A DNA stretch of 64,000 nucleotides from Ramlibacter sp. WS9. GTDB taxonomy: Bacteria > Pseudomonadota > Gammaproteobacteria > Burkholderiales > Burkholderiaceae_C. The number at the start of each line of letters is the position of its first letter. Position 1 is the first letter of the stretch. The notes beneath the pieces were generated by a model, which searched no databases, had not been told where the DNA came from, and saw only the letters and a program-made list of their open reading frames with translations. The DNA lies in the NCBI RefSeq assembly GCF_003797765.1, contig NZ_RKMB01000015.1, positions 1 through 64,000 of the forward strand. The letters are read 5' to 3'. Shown here piece by piece: positions 8,735 to 17,500 of this stretch. The translations under genes were made by a program, and so were the position numbers.

Positions 8735-9991
8735 ATGCATATCGTGCTCGTGCTGCTTGTCGCAGCAATCGTCGTCTATGTGTTATTTCGCTTCTGGGGC
8801 CAGCGCGCCGCCGTCAGTGACCTGGGCGTCGACCGTACCGCGCGCAAGCTGGCCTTTCTTTCCAATGGGCAGCTGTTTCACCGCGACGTGGGCGGCGAGC
8901 CCGTGGCGCTGGAGAGCCTCTTCATCAAGGAACAGCTCGAGCGCCGGGACCGCGCCGCGCAGCGCCACGGCTGGAAAGAGGGCACGGCGTTCAACATCGC
9001 GTCAGGCGGCGGCCGCCGGGGCTACGACACGCCGGAAACGCCCATCAACGTGACGAGCGCGGCCTTCGAACCTTCGGGCAGCCTTCTGTACGCGCTGAAA
9101 GACCAGACCGTGGGCGGCCTCTTCCGGCGCGACGCGGAATCGGGCCGGGAGCTGCGCCTGATGCTCAAGCCGGCCATGCACATCTCCGACCTGGCCGTGT
9201 CCGCCGACGGCGCGCGCATCGCGGCCGCTTCGCACTACAAAGCCGGCAAAGCGAACATCGTCGTCATGGACAACGAAGGCAACGGCATGCGCGAAGTGAC
9301 CGGGGGCGACACCGAAGACGGCGCCCCGGCGTGGATCCCCGGCGTGCCGAACCGGCTGTTGTTCCAGTCGTCCGGCTTCGCGCGCAACGAGCAGGGCTAC
9401 ATCATTGCGCAGGGGCCGATGAGCATCCAGACGCTGGACATGGAGTCGAACTCCGTGGCGCCCATCGTGGACGACCCGAGGTTCGACCACTTGAGGCCGC
9501 GCGTGTCGAAGGACGGCTACCTGCACTACATCCGCAGGCCGTACGAGATGCCGAGCTACACCCCGAAGAACGCGTTGCTCGACACGTTGCTGTTCCCCTT
9601 CCGCCTGCTGCGCGCGGTGTTCCATTACCTCAACTTCTTCTCGTTGATGTACACACGCAAGCCGCTCACCAGCGCATCCGGCCCCAAGGTGGAGGCCGAC
9701 TGGAAGAACATTCTGGTGCAGGGCAAGCGCATCGATGCGGAGAAGGCGCTGCGCGAAGCGCGGGCCGTGCACGGTGTGCCGTCGCTGGTGCCGGCGGATT
9801 GGCAACTGGTGCGGCGCAGCCCGAATGGCGCGGAACAGGTGCTGGCGAGCAGCGTTGCCTCTTACGACATCGGCGCTGACGGGGCGGTGGTCTATACCAA
9901 TGGGCGTGGGGTGTTTGCGATCGAGCCGGATGGGGTGACGCGGCTGGCGGTTACCGCGGGGGTGGTGAATGATGTGATGGCGGCTGGGTGA
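8735..9991 (+). CDS. membrane-anchored beta-propeller-like protein
   Basis: A 418-residue protein with one N-terminal membrane segment (MHIVLVLLVAAIVVYVLFRF) that likely anchors it with the remainder outside the cytosol. The rest shows repeated blades of TolB/WD40-like type, such as ISDLAVSADGARIAAASHYK, NIVVMDNEGNGMREVTGG and GAPAWIPGVPNRLLFQSSG, which would fold as a beta-propeller. Start at 8735 rather than an upstream in-frame start at 8690, because it opens directly with the membrane segment and has cgaggggg upstream. Role unknown; propellers of this kind usually bind partners rather than catalyse. Two further hydrophobic stretches lie near residues 285-315. Confidence 0.75.
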   Translation: MHIVLVLLVAAIVVYVLFRFWGQRAAVSDLGVDRTARKLAFLSNGQLFHRDVGGEPVALESLFIKEQLERRDRAAQRHGWKEGTAFNIASGGGRRGYDTPETPINVTSAAFEPSGSLLYALKDQTVGGLFRRDAESGRELRLMLKPAMHISDLAVSADGARIAAASHYKAGKANIVVMDNEGNGMREVTGGDTEDGAPAWIPGVPNRLLFQSSGFARNEQGYIIAQGPMSIQTLDMESNSVAPIVDDPRFDHLRPRVSKDGYLHYIRRPYEMPSYTPKNALLDTLLFPFRLLRAVFHYLNFFSLMYTRKPLTSASGPKVEADWKNILVQGKRIDAEKALREARAVHGVPSLVPADWQLVRRSPNGAEQVLASSVASYDIGADGAVVYTNGRGVFAIEPDGVTRLAVTAGVVNDVMAAG

Positions 9992-10062
9992 CGAATACAG
10001 CCTCGACTACGCGTCGCGTCTGGAAATGGCTGGCGCCCTTCAATCTTCAACGAGTCTATTCA

Positions 10063-10827
10063 ATGAGGTTGTCTTTGCTATTCAATCTGCGCAAGTCTGC
10101 GATTCTTCTTTGTGCTCTGGGTTCATCTGCATACGCTGCCTCCAACTCGACAGATCCGAATGACTTGCAGGCACCGAGAGAAATCACCTGCGTCCATTTA
10201 GCTGAACCTCTTGAACTCACAGCGCTATATGGCTCCTTCAATGTCCAGTGGACTACCAGGCTCGAGAAAGGTCCCTACTGGTCAGAGAAGGTTGACGCCG
10301 ATGGAACCTACTTTCGGGCGCCTATAGGCGGGGTTTCAGTCAGAGGAAAAAGCGGAGGCGCTTTCCCTGGCCAACCCACCACAACGGACGGCGGCTTCTA
10401 CGTTCCCAACAATGCGGCCAAGCCCATCACCTTGTATTCGTACTTTTCAACCGAGCCGGTGTCCCCCCAAATTACCCAGGCTTCAAGCTGCACGGAAGTG
10501 GCATTTGTGAAGGACACCAACAGCAAGAAGGTTGACTTGGTCGCCTTGACAACTGGTGGAGCAATCGGCGGTGCAGTTGGAGGAGCACTTGGCACCAGCC
10601 TAGCGCGGGGCAGCACGGTTAGCGTGGGTCAGGCGGCCGGTACGGGTGCAGCAGGAGGGGCAATCGGGACATTTTTGATTGGTGCAATCATCAATGCAGG
10701 CGTCGGGAAAATTGTGTGGATTCAACCGCCAATAAAGGATGCGCAGTTTCTCGACAAGTTGAAGGCATTGGCAGACAAAAGAGTGGGGGTAGGGGAGGCG
10801 CAGCTCACTATTGCGCCGGCGAAGTAA
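10063..10827 (+). CDS. exported protein with glycine-zipper segment
   Basis: A 254-residue protein with a Sec signal peptide (KSAILLCALGSSAYA). The mature N-terminal part is beta-rich with little family signal. The C-terminal part has a glycine-rich hydrophobic stretch (GGAIGGAVGGALGTS, then GAAGGAIGTFLIGAIINAG) that looks like a glycine zipper capable of membrane insertion or oligomerisation. The start at 10063 is chosen for the signal peptide; the frame is open from 9988, overlapping the end of the previous gene. The gene begins the lower-GC accessory region. Function unknown; the glycine zipper could suit an outer-membrane or envelope-associated protein. Confidence 0.65.
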   Translation: MRLSLLFNLRKSAILLCALGSSAYAASNSTDPNDLQAPREITCVHLAEPLELTALYGSFNVQWTTRLEKGPYWSEKVDADGTYFRAPIGGVSVRGKSGGAFPGQPTTTDGGFYVPNNAAKPITLYSYFSTEPVSPQITQASSCTEVAFVKDTNSKKVDLVALTTGGAIGGAVGGALGTSLARGSTVSVGQAAGTGAAGGAIGTFLIGAIINAGVGKIVWIQPPIKDAQFLDKLKALADKRVGVGEAQLTIAPAK

Positions 10828-10972
10828 GAGGTGTCCCTGAGCATAGAGGGGGTTCAAGGAAGTAGCGCGCGCGCCTCGAGGATGTTTCGCTGGCGTTGGC
10901 GTTGAGATCCGACCAATAATCCTCTCAAAAGGCTGTGCAGCAGCCAGAACGCATTCAGAAGTAGGGAGGGGT

Positions 10973-11836
10973 ATGGCAAGACGACGCCGTCAAAGTGGCG
11001 CTGACGACATTCTTGATCTGGTTGCAATGCTGCCGTGGTGGGCGGGCGTTGCTTTGGCCATCATCAGCTATCTGATTCTCCACCAGCTCGCGGCCACGCC
11101 CAAGGTCACTGCGGTGCAGCCGGGCCAGCTGGGCGGAATGGTCACGGGGATGATGTTGGCTGCGTTCGCATCCATCGGCCAATACCTCCTTCCATTTTTC
11201 TGCCTGCTCGGCGCCCTCACATCGTTCTTACGACGCCGAAAACGTGAGGGGCTCCTGAACGAAGTGACGAGCGCCAAGGGCGCGGATGCTCTGCACGGAA
11301 TGTCCTGGCGCGAATTCGAGATGCTTGTCGGCGAAGCGTTCAGGCTTCAAGGCTACGCAGTCACCGAACTCGGTGGTGCCGGCGCCGACGGTGGCGTCGA
11401 CCTGGTCCTGCGCAAAGGCAACGAGAAATTCCTGGTTCAGTGCAAACAGTGGAAGGCAACCAAAGTCCCCGTGCAGATCATTCGGGAGTTGTACGGCGTC
11501 ATGGCAGCGCAGGGCGCGGACGGTGGTTTCGTCATCACTGCCGGATCGTTCACGGCCGACGCGAAGGCTTTCGCAGAGGGGCGTAACGTGCAGCTGGTGG
11601 ACGGCCCACAGCTGTTTGAATTGCTGCGACAGGGCAAAACTGGAGCTAAGGCCCGCGCAGCCAACACGGCGGCCGTGGGCCTAGCGGCACCGTCACCGCC
11701 GCCCGCGTCAGAGGTGGCGCCCAGTTGCCCTCTTTGCGAATCCACGATGGTTCGCAGGACGGCGCGTAAGGGCGTGAACGCTGGCTCCAGTTTTTGGGGA
11801 TGCCCGAAATTTCCCGTTTGCCGGGGGACGCGGTGA
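10973..11836 (+). CDS. membrane-anchored Mrr-type restriction endonuclease with zinc finger
   Basis: A 287-residue protein in three parts. Two membrane segments lie at about 20-41 and 55-85. An Mrr-cat domain of the PD-(D/E)xK fold runs from about 108 to 220: MSWREFEMLVGEAFRLQGY, GADGGVDLVLRKG with D143, then VQCKQWKA with Q156 and K158, all the residues expected for catalysis. A C-terminal topoisomerase-type zinc ribbon (CPLC ... GCPKFPVC) lies at about 250-285. Mrr-type enzymes cleave modified foreign DNA; membrane-tethered versions with a zinc finger are widespread but uncharacterised. Its position in a low-GC accessory stretch fits a defence role. Confidence 0.9.
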   Translation: MARRRRQSGADDILDLVAMLPWWAGVALAIISYLILHQLAATPKVTAVQPGQLGGMVTGMMLAAFASIGQYLLPFFCLLGALTSFLRRRKREGLLNEVTSAKGADALHGMSWREFEMLVGEAFRLQGYAVTELGGAGADGGVDLVLRKGNEKFLVQCKQWKATKVPVQIIRELYGVMAAQGADGGFVITAGSFTADAKAFAEGRNVQLVDGPQLFELLRQGKTGAKARAANTAAVGLAAPSPPPASEVAPSCPLCESTMVRRTARKGVNAGSSFWGCPKFPVCRGTR

Positions 11837-12019
11837 TGAGGCGATAGGACTTCCAATTCGCGATCTACGCCTGCTCGCTACTGCCGCCGGCGTGCTGGAT
11901 CGAGAGGGCCGCGAGCATGCTGCTGGATTCGGAGGAGCGCTTCGAGATCGACAATAGTTTCCGCGCGTGGAGGCCCGCATTGAGAAGCTACACTGACTTT
12001 CTACGATTCGGAGGAAGCC
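11837..12019. other. intergenic region, possible gene remnant
   Basis: About 180 bases between the Mrr gene and the DUF4145-like gene. One plus-strand frame translates into a fairly protein-like stretch (ERAASMLLDSEERFEID) with no good start, which may be a decayed fragment. No terminator or repeat is evident. Confidence 0.25.
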
Positions 12020-12919
12020 ATGGAGTTCTACAAGACTGCCCAGGGTGCCATTTCGGGGTACCACGAGGCTCTTGGTGCGGGCATCGCTGATGCTTTAAAA
12101 ACCCTCATGGAGACGAAGCATCTCTATCAGAAGACGGCCGTTGATTCCAGTGCCATTCGAGCGAGCTTTCTACCAAAAGTCGCGAACCATATTAGGGACG
12201 AGGCCGTGCAGATGGGCCATTACGCTATAGATGCAGCGGTCGTTGGGTGGATTCCATCCACGAACCAGAAGGAAGTCCTCGGATTCTTCAGCGGCGGCGC
12301 CAATGAACCAAAGGTCGTATTCACGCCACCTGACATAAAGGTCTACTGCACGCGTGAATGTCACCGTCTTGAGGCTTTTAATCTGGTGTCCGTCTTCCAA
12401 GTTGTTAGGAAGGATGAAAGCAAGAAGCCGCAGCAAATTGAAGAGCTGTATGCGTTCACCTACCGGTGCCAGTCGTGCAAGTCGACGCCCGACGCATTTG
12501 TTGTGCGTCGACATGGGGGAAAGCGGGAGCTCACCGGCCGGTCACCGATGGAGCATGTTGAGATTCCAGCAGTCATCCATAAGGACATCGCGAAGTACTA
12601 TTCCGGTGCGCTGCTCGCGTACCAGTCTGGTCAACATCTTCCGGCACTCTTCATGCTTCGAACTGCGTGCGAGCAATTCGCTCGAAAGTGGGCAGCACCC
12701 ACCGCCCGGGCAGATGAAGCCATGGACAGGTACATGGCTTCCCTCCCTGAGGCTTTCAAGTCCCACTTCCCATCGCTCAAGGACATCTACTCTCAATTAA
12801 GTGCGGACATCCACGGTGCAATCGGCTCCTCGGAGCTGTTCGTTCAGATGACTGAGAAATTGGTCGAGCACTTCGAGGCTCGGCGCCTGTACAAGCTCAC
12901 CGAGCCGAAAGCAGCTTAG
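12020..12919 (+). CDS. DUF4145-like protein with zinc-ribbon-like cysteines
   Basis: A 299-residue soluble protein. The middle has two cysteine pairs (CTREC near residue 113 and CQSC near 153) that could bind zinc. The C-terminal third (GALLAYQSGQHLPALFMLR, then TACEQFARKW) matches the pattern of DUF4145, a helical domain I recall as related to HEPN folds and often found attached to or near restriction and defence genes. An H in SADIHGA could be the equivalent of a HEPN histidine, but no complete R-x4-6-H is obvious. It lies just upstream of the IS256 element in low-GC DNA. Function unknown; defence is an inference from context. Confidence 0.7.
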   Translation: MEFYKTAQGAISGYHEALGAGIADALKTLMETKHLYQKTAVDSSAIRASFLPKVANHIRDEAVQMGHYAIDAAVVGWIPSTNQKEVLGFFSGGANEPKVVFTPPDIKVYCTRECHRLEAFNLVSVFQVVRKDESKKPQQIEELYAFTYRCQSCKSTPDAFVVRRHGGKRELTGRSPMEHVEIPAVIHKDIAKYYSGALLAYQSGQHLPALFMLRTACEQFARKWAAPTARADEAMDRYMASLPEAFKSHFPSLKDIYSQLSADIHGAIGSSELFVQMTEKLVEHFEARRLYKLTEPKAA

Positions 12920-12975
12920 CGACTAGCGGAGAGTGTTGTGGGATGGTCGCTGCCTCTAGTCTCGCAGCGCCGGCA

Positions 12976-13016
12976 TCAGGACAGGCTCCTAAGACCGAAT
13001 CTTGAGTCTGTCCTGA
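12976..13016. repeat. 9-bp inverted repeat at the left end of the IS
   Basis: tcaggacag at 12976-12984 is the exact reverse complement of ctgtcctga at 13008-13016, with a 23-base spacer. The right arm coincides with the start of the IS256 left terminal repeat, so this may be a chance hairpin, a terminator for the upstream gene, or a trace of a second IS end. Confidence 0.5.
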
Positions 13017-13032
13017 TTTCTGTGTTTGAGGC
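13008..13032 (+). repeat. IS256 left terminal inverted repeat
   Basis: 25 bases ending gtttgaggc; paired with 14404-14428 at 19/25 identity. It ends 25 bases before the transposase start codon. Confidence 0.8.
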
Positions 13033-13057
13033 ATAACAATGACCGTCAGGACCATTT

Positions 13058-14329
13058 ATGCCAAGCAGAACAAAGTTGAAGAATGCAGCCATTGCCGCCC
13101 GGAGTGCGGCGCTGCCGAAGATCCCCGATGAACTGATCGACCAGTTCGTCACCGGCCCAATGACAGGGGAGGCCGTCAACGCGGCCTCCATGGCCTTCAA
13201 GAAGGCCCTCATCGAACGCGCCATGGGCGCGGAGCTGGGGCACCACCTGGGCTACCCCGCCGGCGCTGCCAAGCCCGAGGCGGGGGCCAATCAGCGCAAT
13301 GGCAGAAGCGCCAAGACCGTGCAAACCGGTGAAGGCCCGGTGCGCATCGAGGTGCCACGCGACCGCGACGGCAGCTTCGAGCCGATCCTCATCCCCAAAC
13401 ACGAGCGGCGCTTCACCGGCTTTGACGACTCCATCATCGCCCTGTATGCGCGCGGCATGACCATGCGCGAGATCCAGGGGTTCCTGCGCGAGACCTACGC
13501 CACGGACGTTTCGGCCGAATTCATCAGCAGCGTCACCGAAGCCGTGATGGCCGAGGTCACCACCTGGCGGGCCCGCCCGCTCGAGCCGATGTACCCGGTG
13601 GTGTTCTTCGATGCGCTGCGCGTAAAGATCAAGGAAGACGCAGTGGTGCGCAACAAGGCGATCTACCTGGCCCTGGGCGTGCTGCCCGACGGCACGCGCG
13701 ACATCCTGGGCCTGTGGATCGAAGGCACCGAGGGCGCCAAGTTCTGGATGAAAGTGTTCAACGACCTGAAGACCCGCGGCGTGAACGACATCCTGATCGC
13801 CGTCACCGACGGCTTGAAGGGCATGCCCGAAGCGCTGGGCGCGGTGTTCCCGGCCACCACGCTGCAGACTTGCATCGTGCACCTGATCCGCAACAGCCTG
13901 GACTACGCCAGCTGGAAGGACCGCAAGACGCTGGCGGCGGCCATCAAGCCCATCTACACGGCTGCCAACGCGGACGCGGCGCAGGCCGAACTCGATGCGT
14001 TCGAGCAAGACCCTTGGGGCCAGAAGTTCCCCACGGTGGTGGCCTCCTGGCGCCGGGCCTGGAGCCATGTGATTACGTTCTTCGCCTTCCCGCCGCAGAT
14101 CAGGCGGGTGATCTACACGACCAATGCGATCGAGAGCATCAACGCGCGCCTGCGCAAGATCATCAAGTCCAGAGGTCACTTCCCCAGCGACGATGCGGCC
14201 AGCAAGCTGATCTGGCTGGCCTTGAGAAACATCACGGCCGAATGGGGCCGTGCGGCCCACAACTGGAAGGAGGCGATGAATCAGTTTGCGATCCTCTTCG
14301 AAGACCGGTTCGCAAAGACAGCAGCTTAA
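13058..14329 (+). CDS. IS256-family transposase (mutator type)
   Basis: A 423-residue transposase, intact. IS256 hallmarks are present: the first catalytic Asp in YPVVFFDALRVKI, the second in NDILIAVTDGLKGMPEAL, then TCIVHLIRNSLDYASWKDRK, and the final Glu region in IYTTNAIESINARLRKIIK. The DDE residues all seem in place, so the enzyme could be active. The product cuts and inserts its own element as a circular intermediate, according to knowledge of the family. It separates the Mrr/DUF4145 genes from the giant minus-strand protein. Confidence 0.97.
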   Translation: MPSRTKLKNAAIAARSAALPKIPDELIDQFVTGPMTGEAVNAASMAFKKALIERAMGAELGHHLGYPAGAAKPEAGANQRNGRSAKTVQTGEGPVRIEVPRDRDGSFEPILIPKHERRFTGFDDSIIALYARGMTMREIQGFLRETYATDVSAEFISSVTEAVMAEVTTWRARPLEPMYPVVFFDALRVKIKEDAVVRNKAIYLALGVLPDGTRDILGLWIEGTEGAKFWMKVFNDLKTRGVNDILIAVTDGLKGMPEALGAVFPATTLQTCIVHLIRNSLDYASWKDRKTLAAAIKPIYTAANADAAQAELDAFEQDPWGQKFPTVVASWRRAWSHVITFFAFPPQIRRVIYTTNAIESINARLRKIIKSRGHFPSDDAASKLIWLALRNITAEWGRAAHNWKEAMNQFAILFEDRFAKTAA

Positions 14330-14403
14330 GATGTACGACCGACTTGACCACCGCGTCGTGCGTTTGTCGCAAGCGACGCCCGCCGCCGTGGACAAGTCTC
14401 AGC

Positions 14404-14428
14404 GCCTCGAACACGAAAATTCAGACAG
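14404..14428 (-). repeat. IS256 right terminal inverted repeat
   Basis: Reads gcctcgaacacg... on the plus strand and is the reverse complement partner of 13008-13032, 75 bases after the transposase stop. Confidence 0.8.
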
Positions 14429-14453
14429 CCCCCCGTTCGGGTTTCCTCACTGC

Positions 14454-14484
14454 AAAAGGCCGACTGAAAAGCCTGCCTTTTTTT
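14454..14484 (+). terminator. probable intrinsic terminator
   Basis: aaaaggc at 14454-14460 can pair with gcctttt from 14475, and is followed by a run of seven T. It lies just outside the IS right end. The reverse complement also ends in several T, so it may act in both directions, serving the giant minus-strand gene that stops at 14536. Confidence 0.5.
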
Positions 14485-14535
14485 GCGCGCTGGTGGTGCG
14501 TTCGTGGCGCGCCACGAACAACGTCGGGAGGCGCC

Positions 14536-17500
14536 TCACTTCTTTACGTCCTTGCCTAGGAACCGGAGCACGCGCGCCTTCGAGTCGACGTGGAACGCCG
14601 GGCCGGCCGGCTTCCAGACGTTCTCCGACTTGCCCAGGTCGATGATTTCACCGCGTCCGCTGAACAACGCCGAATAGCCGGTGGTCGAGCCCAGTTGAAG
14701 CTGCGTGCCGTTGCCGGTGGCCGAGACCTGCGGATTCGCAAAGACTGAGAACTTCATCGAAGCTCCCGGAGCCACCGCCAGCTTTTCCAGCGCGAGCTTG
14801 ACCATGCTGTTCCCAATCACGGTTTGCGCCTCGGCCCCGTAGCCACTATCTCCGCCGCGCCAGGGCATATAGTCGACCTTCGCGATCTTGAATTCCTCCT
14901 TCTCCGATTCGTTGACGAGCAGCCAATCGTGGAACTCCCAGCCCTCCGGACCACCACGCGGCCAGGTCGCCGGGTCGCCCCGATTCTCCTGCCGAACAAT
15001 GCGCTGCTGAAACACCGCCTCGACCAGCCGGTGCGTGTCGAGCGTCAGCCTGATGGTCCGTTCGCGCACGAGATCCTTCGGCAGATCCTTGGCCGCCACG
15101 TCCGCCGCGAGCAGAGGCATCAGGTTCGTCGGCTCGCTGCCGGACTTCAGGCCGCGCGAGCGCCAGCCGAGGAAGACGTGATCCCCGTAGTCCGCCGGTG
15201 CGGTCAAGGTGATGCTCCCGGTGGCCTTGTGATACGTCCGCATGAAACGCCCAGCGCCATGGTCGTGCTCGTTCAAATCCTTCTGACTGCACTTGATCTC
15301 CGGTTCGAGCGGACTCGGCACGCTCACGAAAACCGAAACGTGGTTCGGGTCCACGTCTTGTGCCGTGTATTGCACCTCGATCGTGACCGCTGAAAACGTC
15401 GCGGCGTAGTCGCTGACCATGTCCATCAGCTCGCGTTCGATGACGAGGCTCGACCAAGCCGACGGCCGGCTGCGCAGTGTCTCCGGTGCGGTGGTCAGAC
15501 CGAGGAGCGTGCGAATCAGCGAGTCGTCCATCGGGTCGGGTGTGTCGGCGCTGAGCGTGGTCCTCTCCCCCACGCTGCTGACCGTCGTGCCCCAGCGCCG
15601 CTCGGTGTTGCGGAACAAATACAGCTTGCCGTTGCGCCGCAGCGTCGACTCATCCCCGTGCTTCATCCGCAACCTGACATCGACCGCTGAAGGCGGTGGA
15701 TTGATCAGCTTGGCATCGACCACCTGGATATCGTAGATGCGCACGTTTTCCAGGCTGAGGTGCAGCTTGCCCTCGGCCATGGGATCAACGACGGCTGACT
15801 TTCCCGGCCCGTTGAGGGCCGCGAGGTGCTTGTCCGACAATTCGAGCGTGAACTTGCTCTTCGTCGCGGTCTGACTGGGCACCGTGGTGTTGTAGTAGGT
15901 CAGCAAACGATCGGCGACGGTCTTCAGGTTCTCGCGAAACACCGTTCCCAGTGCCTTGAATTGTTCTCCGCTCAGGATCGCTTCACTCTTCGGCTGCACG
16001 ACTTCCTGCAGTTTCTTGAATATATACTCCGAGTTTGTGTCGAAGTTCGGCAGCGTCTCGAGCCACAGATAGAGGTAGGACTTTACGAAATAATATTCGT
16101 AGCGCTGCAGCCGCTCCAGCGCCCGCAGCCCCATCGCCCGGGTGTAACGCAAGCCCTCGGGGGTCAGGTTTTTTGCGGTAGTGGAGAGCGCGCCGCGCAG
16201 CTCGATCTCGGTCAGCCGGTTGTTCACCACGATCGTCGACGCCTCGTCAAGCCGGCGCACGATCCCCAGCAGCTTCACCGCAAACTCGGCTTTGTCCTTG
16301 TTGAGCTTGTCGAGGTCCTTCTTGAGTTTCGCATACTCGGGGCATTTCGCGAGCGCCTTCTCGACCGCCGCCTCCACTTCGTCCTCGGAAACCGCGAAGG
16401 CACCAAGCGCCTTGGTCATCTGCTCCTTCGCTTCGGTCTGCTCCTTGATGTGCTTCTTCACCTTGTTGCCCAGTTCCTTCTTCTCGACCTCCTTGGTGAA
16501 GTCGTCCTTCTCCTCGTTCTCGTCGGATTTCAATTCGAGCAGCTTCTTCGCCCCGGCCTTCACCTTCGGCATCAGCTTATCCTGGACGAGCTTCGTGTCC
16601 CAGAGCTCGGCGCCGATTTTTTTCACCGAACCCCACGGCTGGTCGGCGTCAAAATCCGCGAGGGCGGTGAGCCCCTTGCCAACGGCGGCCAGCGCCGGCT
16701 GGCCGACCGGAATCATCTGCGCAATCCCGCCGAGGAGCTTGCCGGCGGCGCGGAAGAATTTTTCGCGTTCCAGATCACCCTTGGCATACCGTTCCACGTC
16801 GGCTTCGATCGCCATCGCGTCGCGGATTACATGATCGATGCGAGCGCGAAGCGCGTCGTAGTCCTGATCGACCGTGACCAGCTCGGTGTTGCCGTCGTTG
16901 TAAGCTTTGATCGCGGCGTCGGTTTCTTTCTTCACCTGCTCCAGCGTGGTCTTGATGGTATTGGCCCGGGCCTCTGCGCTCGCCTGGTTGTGCTCGATCC
17001 AGTAGGCCAGATAAAGCCGCGCCATGGCGTCGCGGGTCTCCGTTTCGAAAGCCGAGTAATTGCTCTCGAAGGAAAGCACCGGGGTCCAGCCGGCGGGGTA
17101 TCCGAAATAATCAAACGGACTGTCGATCTGGGCCACCAACGCCCTGAGTTCGGCCTCGATTGGCATGAACTCGATCGGCAATTGGGACGCGCCGGCCACG
17201 AAATCGGGGCCACTCGAAGCCGCTTTGGCAAGAACGGCGTCGAGCGCCGCCAGGGTGGCGACATACTCCCCTGCCCGCCCCCGCAACGACGAGGCCTGAC
17301 CTGCGCGATAGGCATCGCGCAGGTAGCTGGTGAAGGCCTGGAGGTTGAGCGGGTGCAGCCAGACTGCGTCATCCGTGCGGCCGAGCGGCTTTTGACGGCC
17401 CGCAGGCTCGGCCGTGGGCGCCTCGGGCGCTGGAACCGCCGCATGCCCGTAGGACTCGTGCGTCTGGTTCATTTCGAATTCCTTCCCGGATTTCTTTGAG

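Larger units (their letters stand above)
13008..14428 (+). mobile_element. IS256-family insertion sequence
   Basis: About 1.42 kb with one transposase gene and imperfect terminal inverted repeats. The left end at 13008-13032 (ctgtcctgatttctg...) and the reverse complement of 14404-14428 (ctgtctgaattttcg...) match at 19 of 25 positions without gaps. This length and architecture are normal for IS256. No 8-9 bp target duplication is visible directly outside these ends, so the exact termini may lie a few bases further out, or the flanks have been rearranged. Confidence 0.88.

Noticed and set aside
11708-12064. Minus-strand frame between the Mrr and DUF4145-like genes
   Set aside because: Ser/Arg/Pro-rich shadow of the Mrr gene end, with no ribosome site.
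15826-17499. Long plus-strand frame antisense to the giant gene
   Set aside because: Leu/Val/Arg-rich composition typical of an antisense shadow; the minus-strand frame is longer and has domain-like structure.
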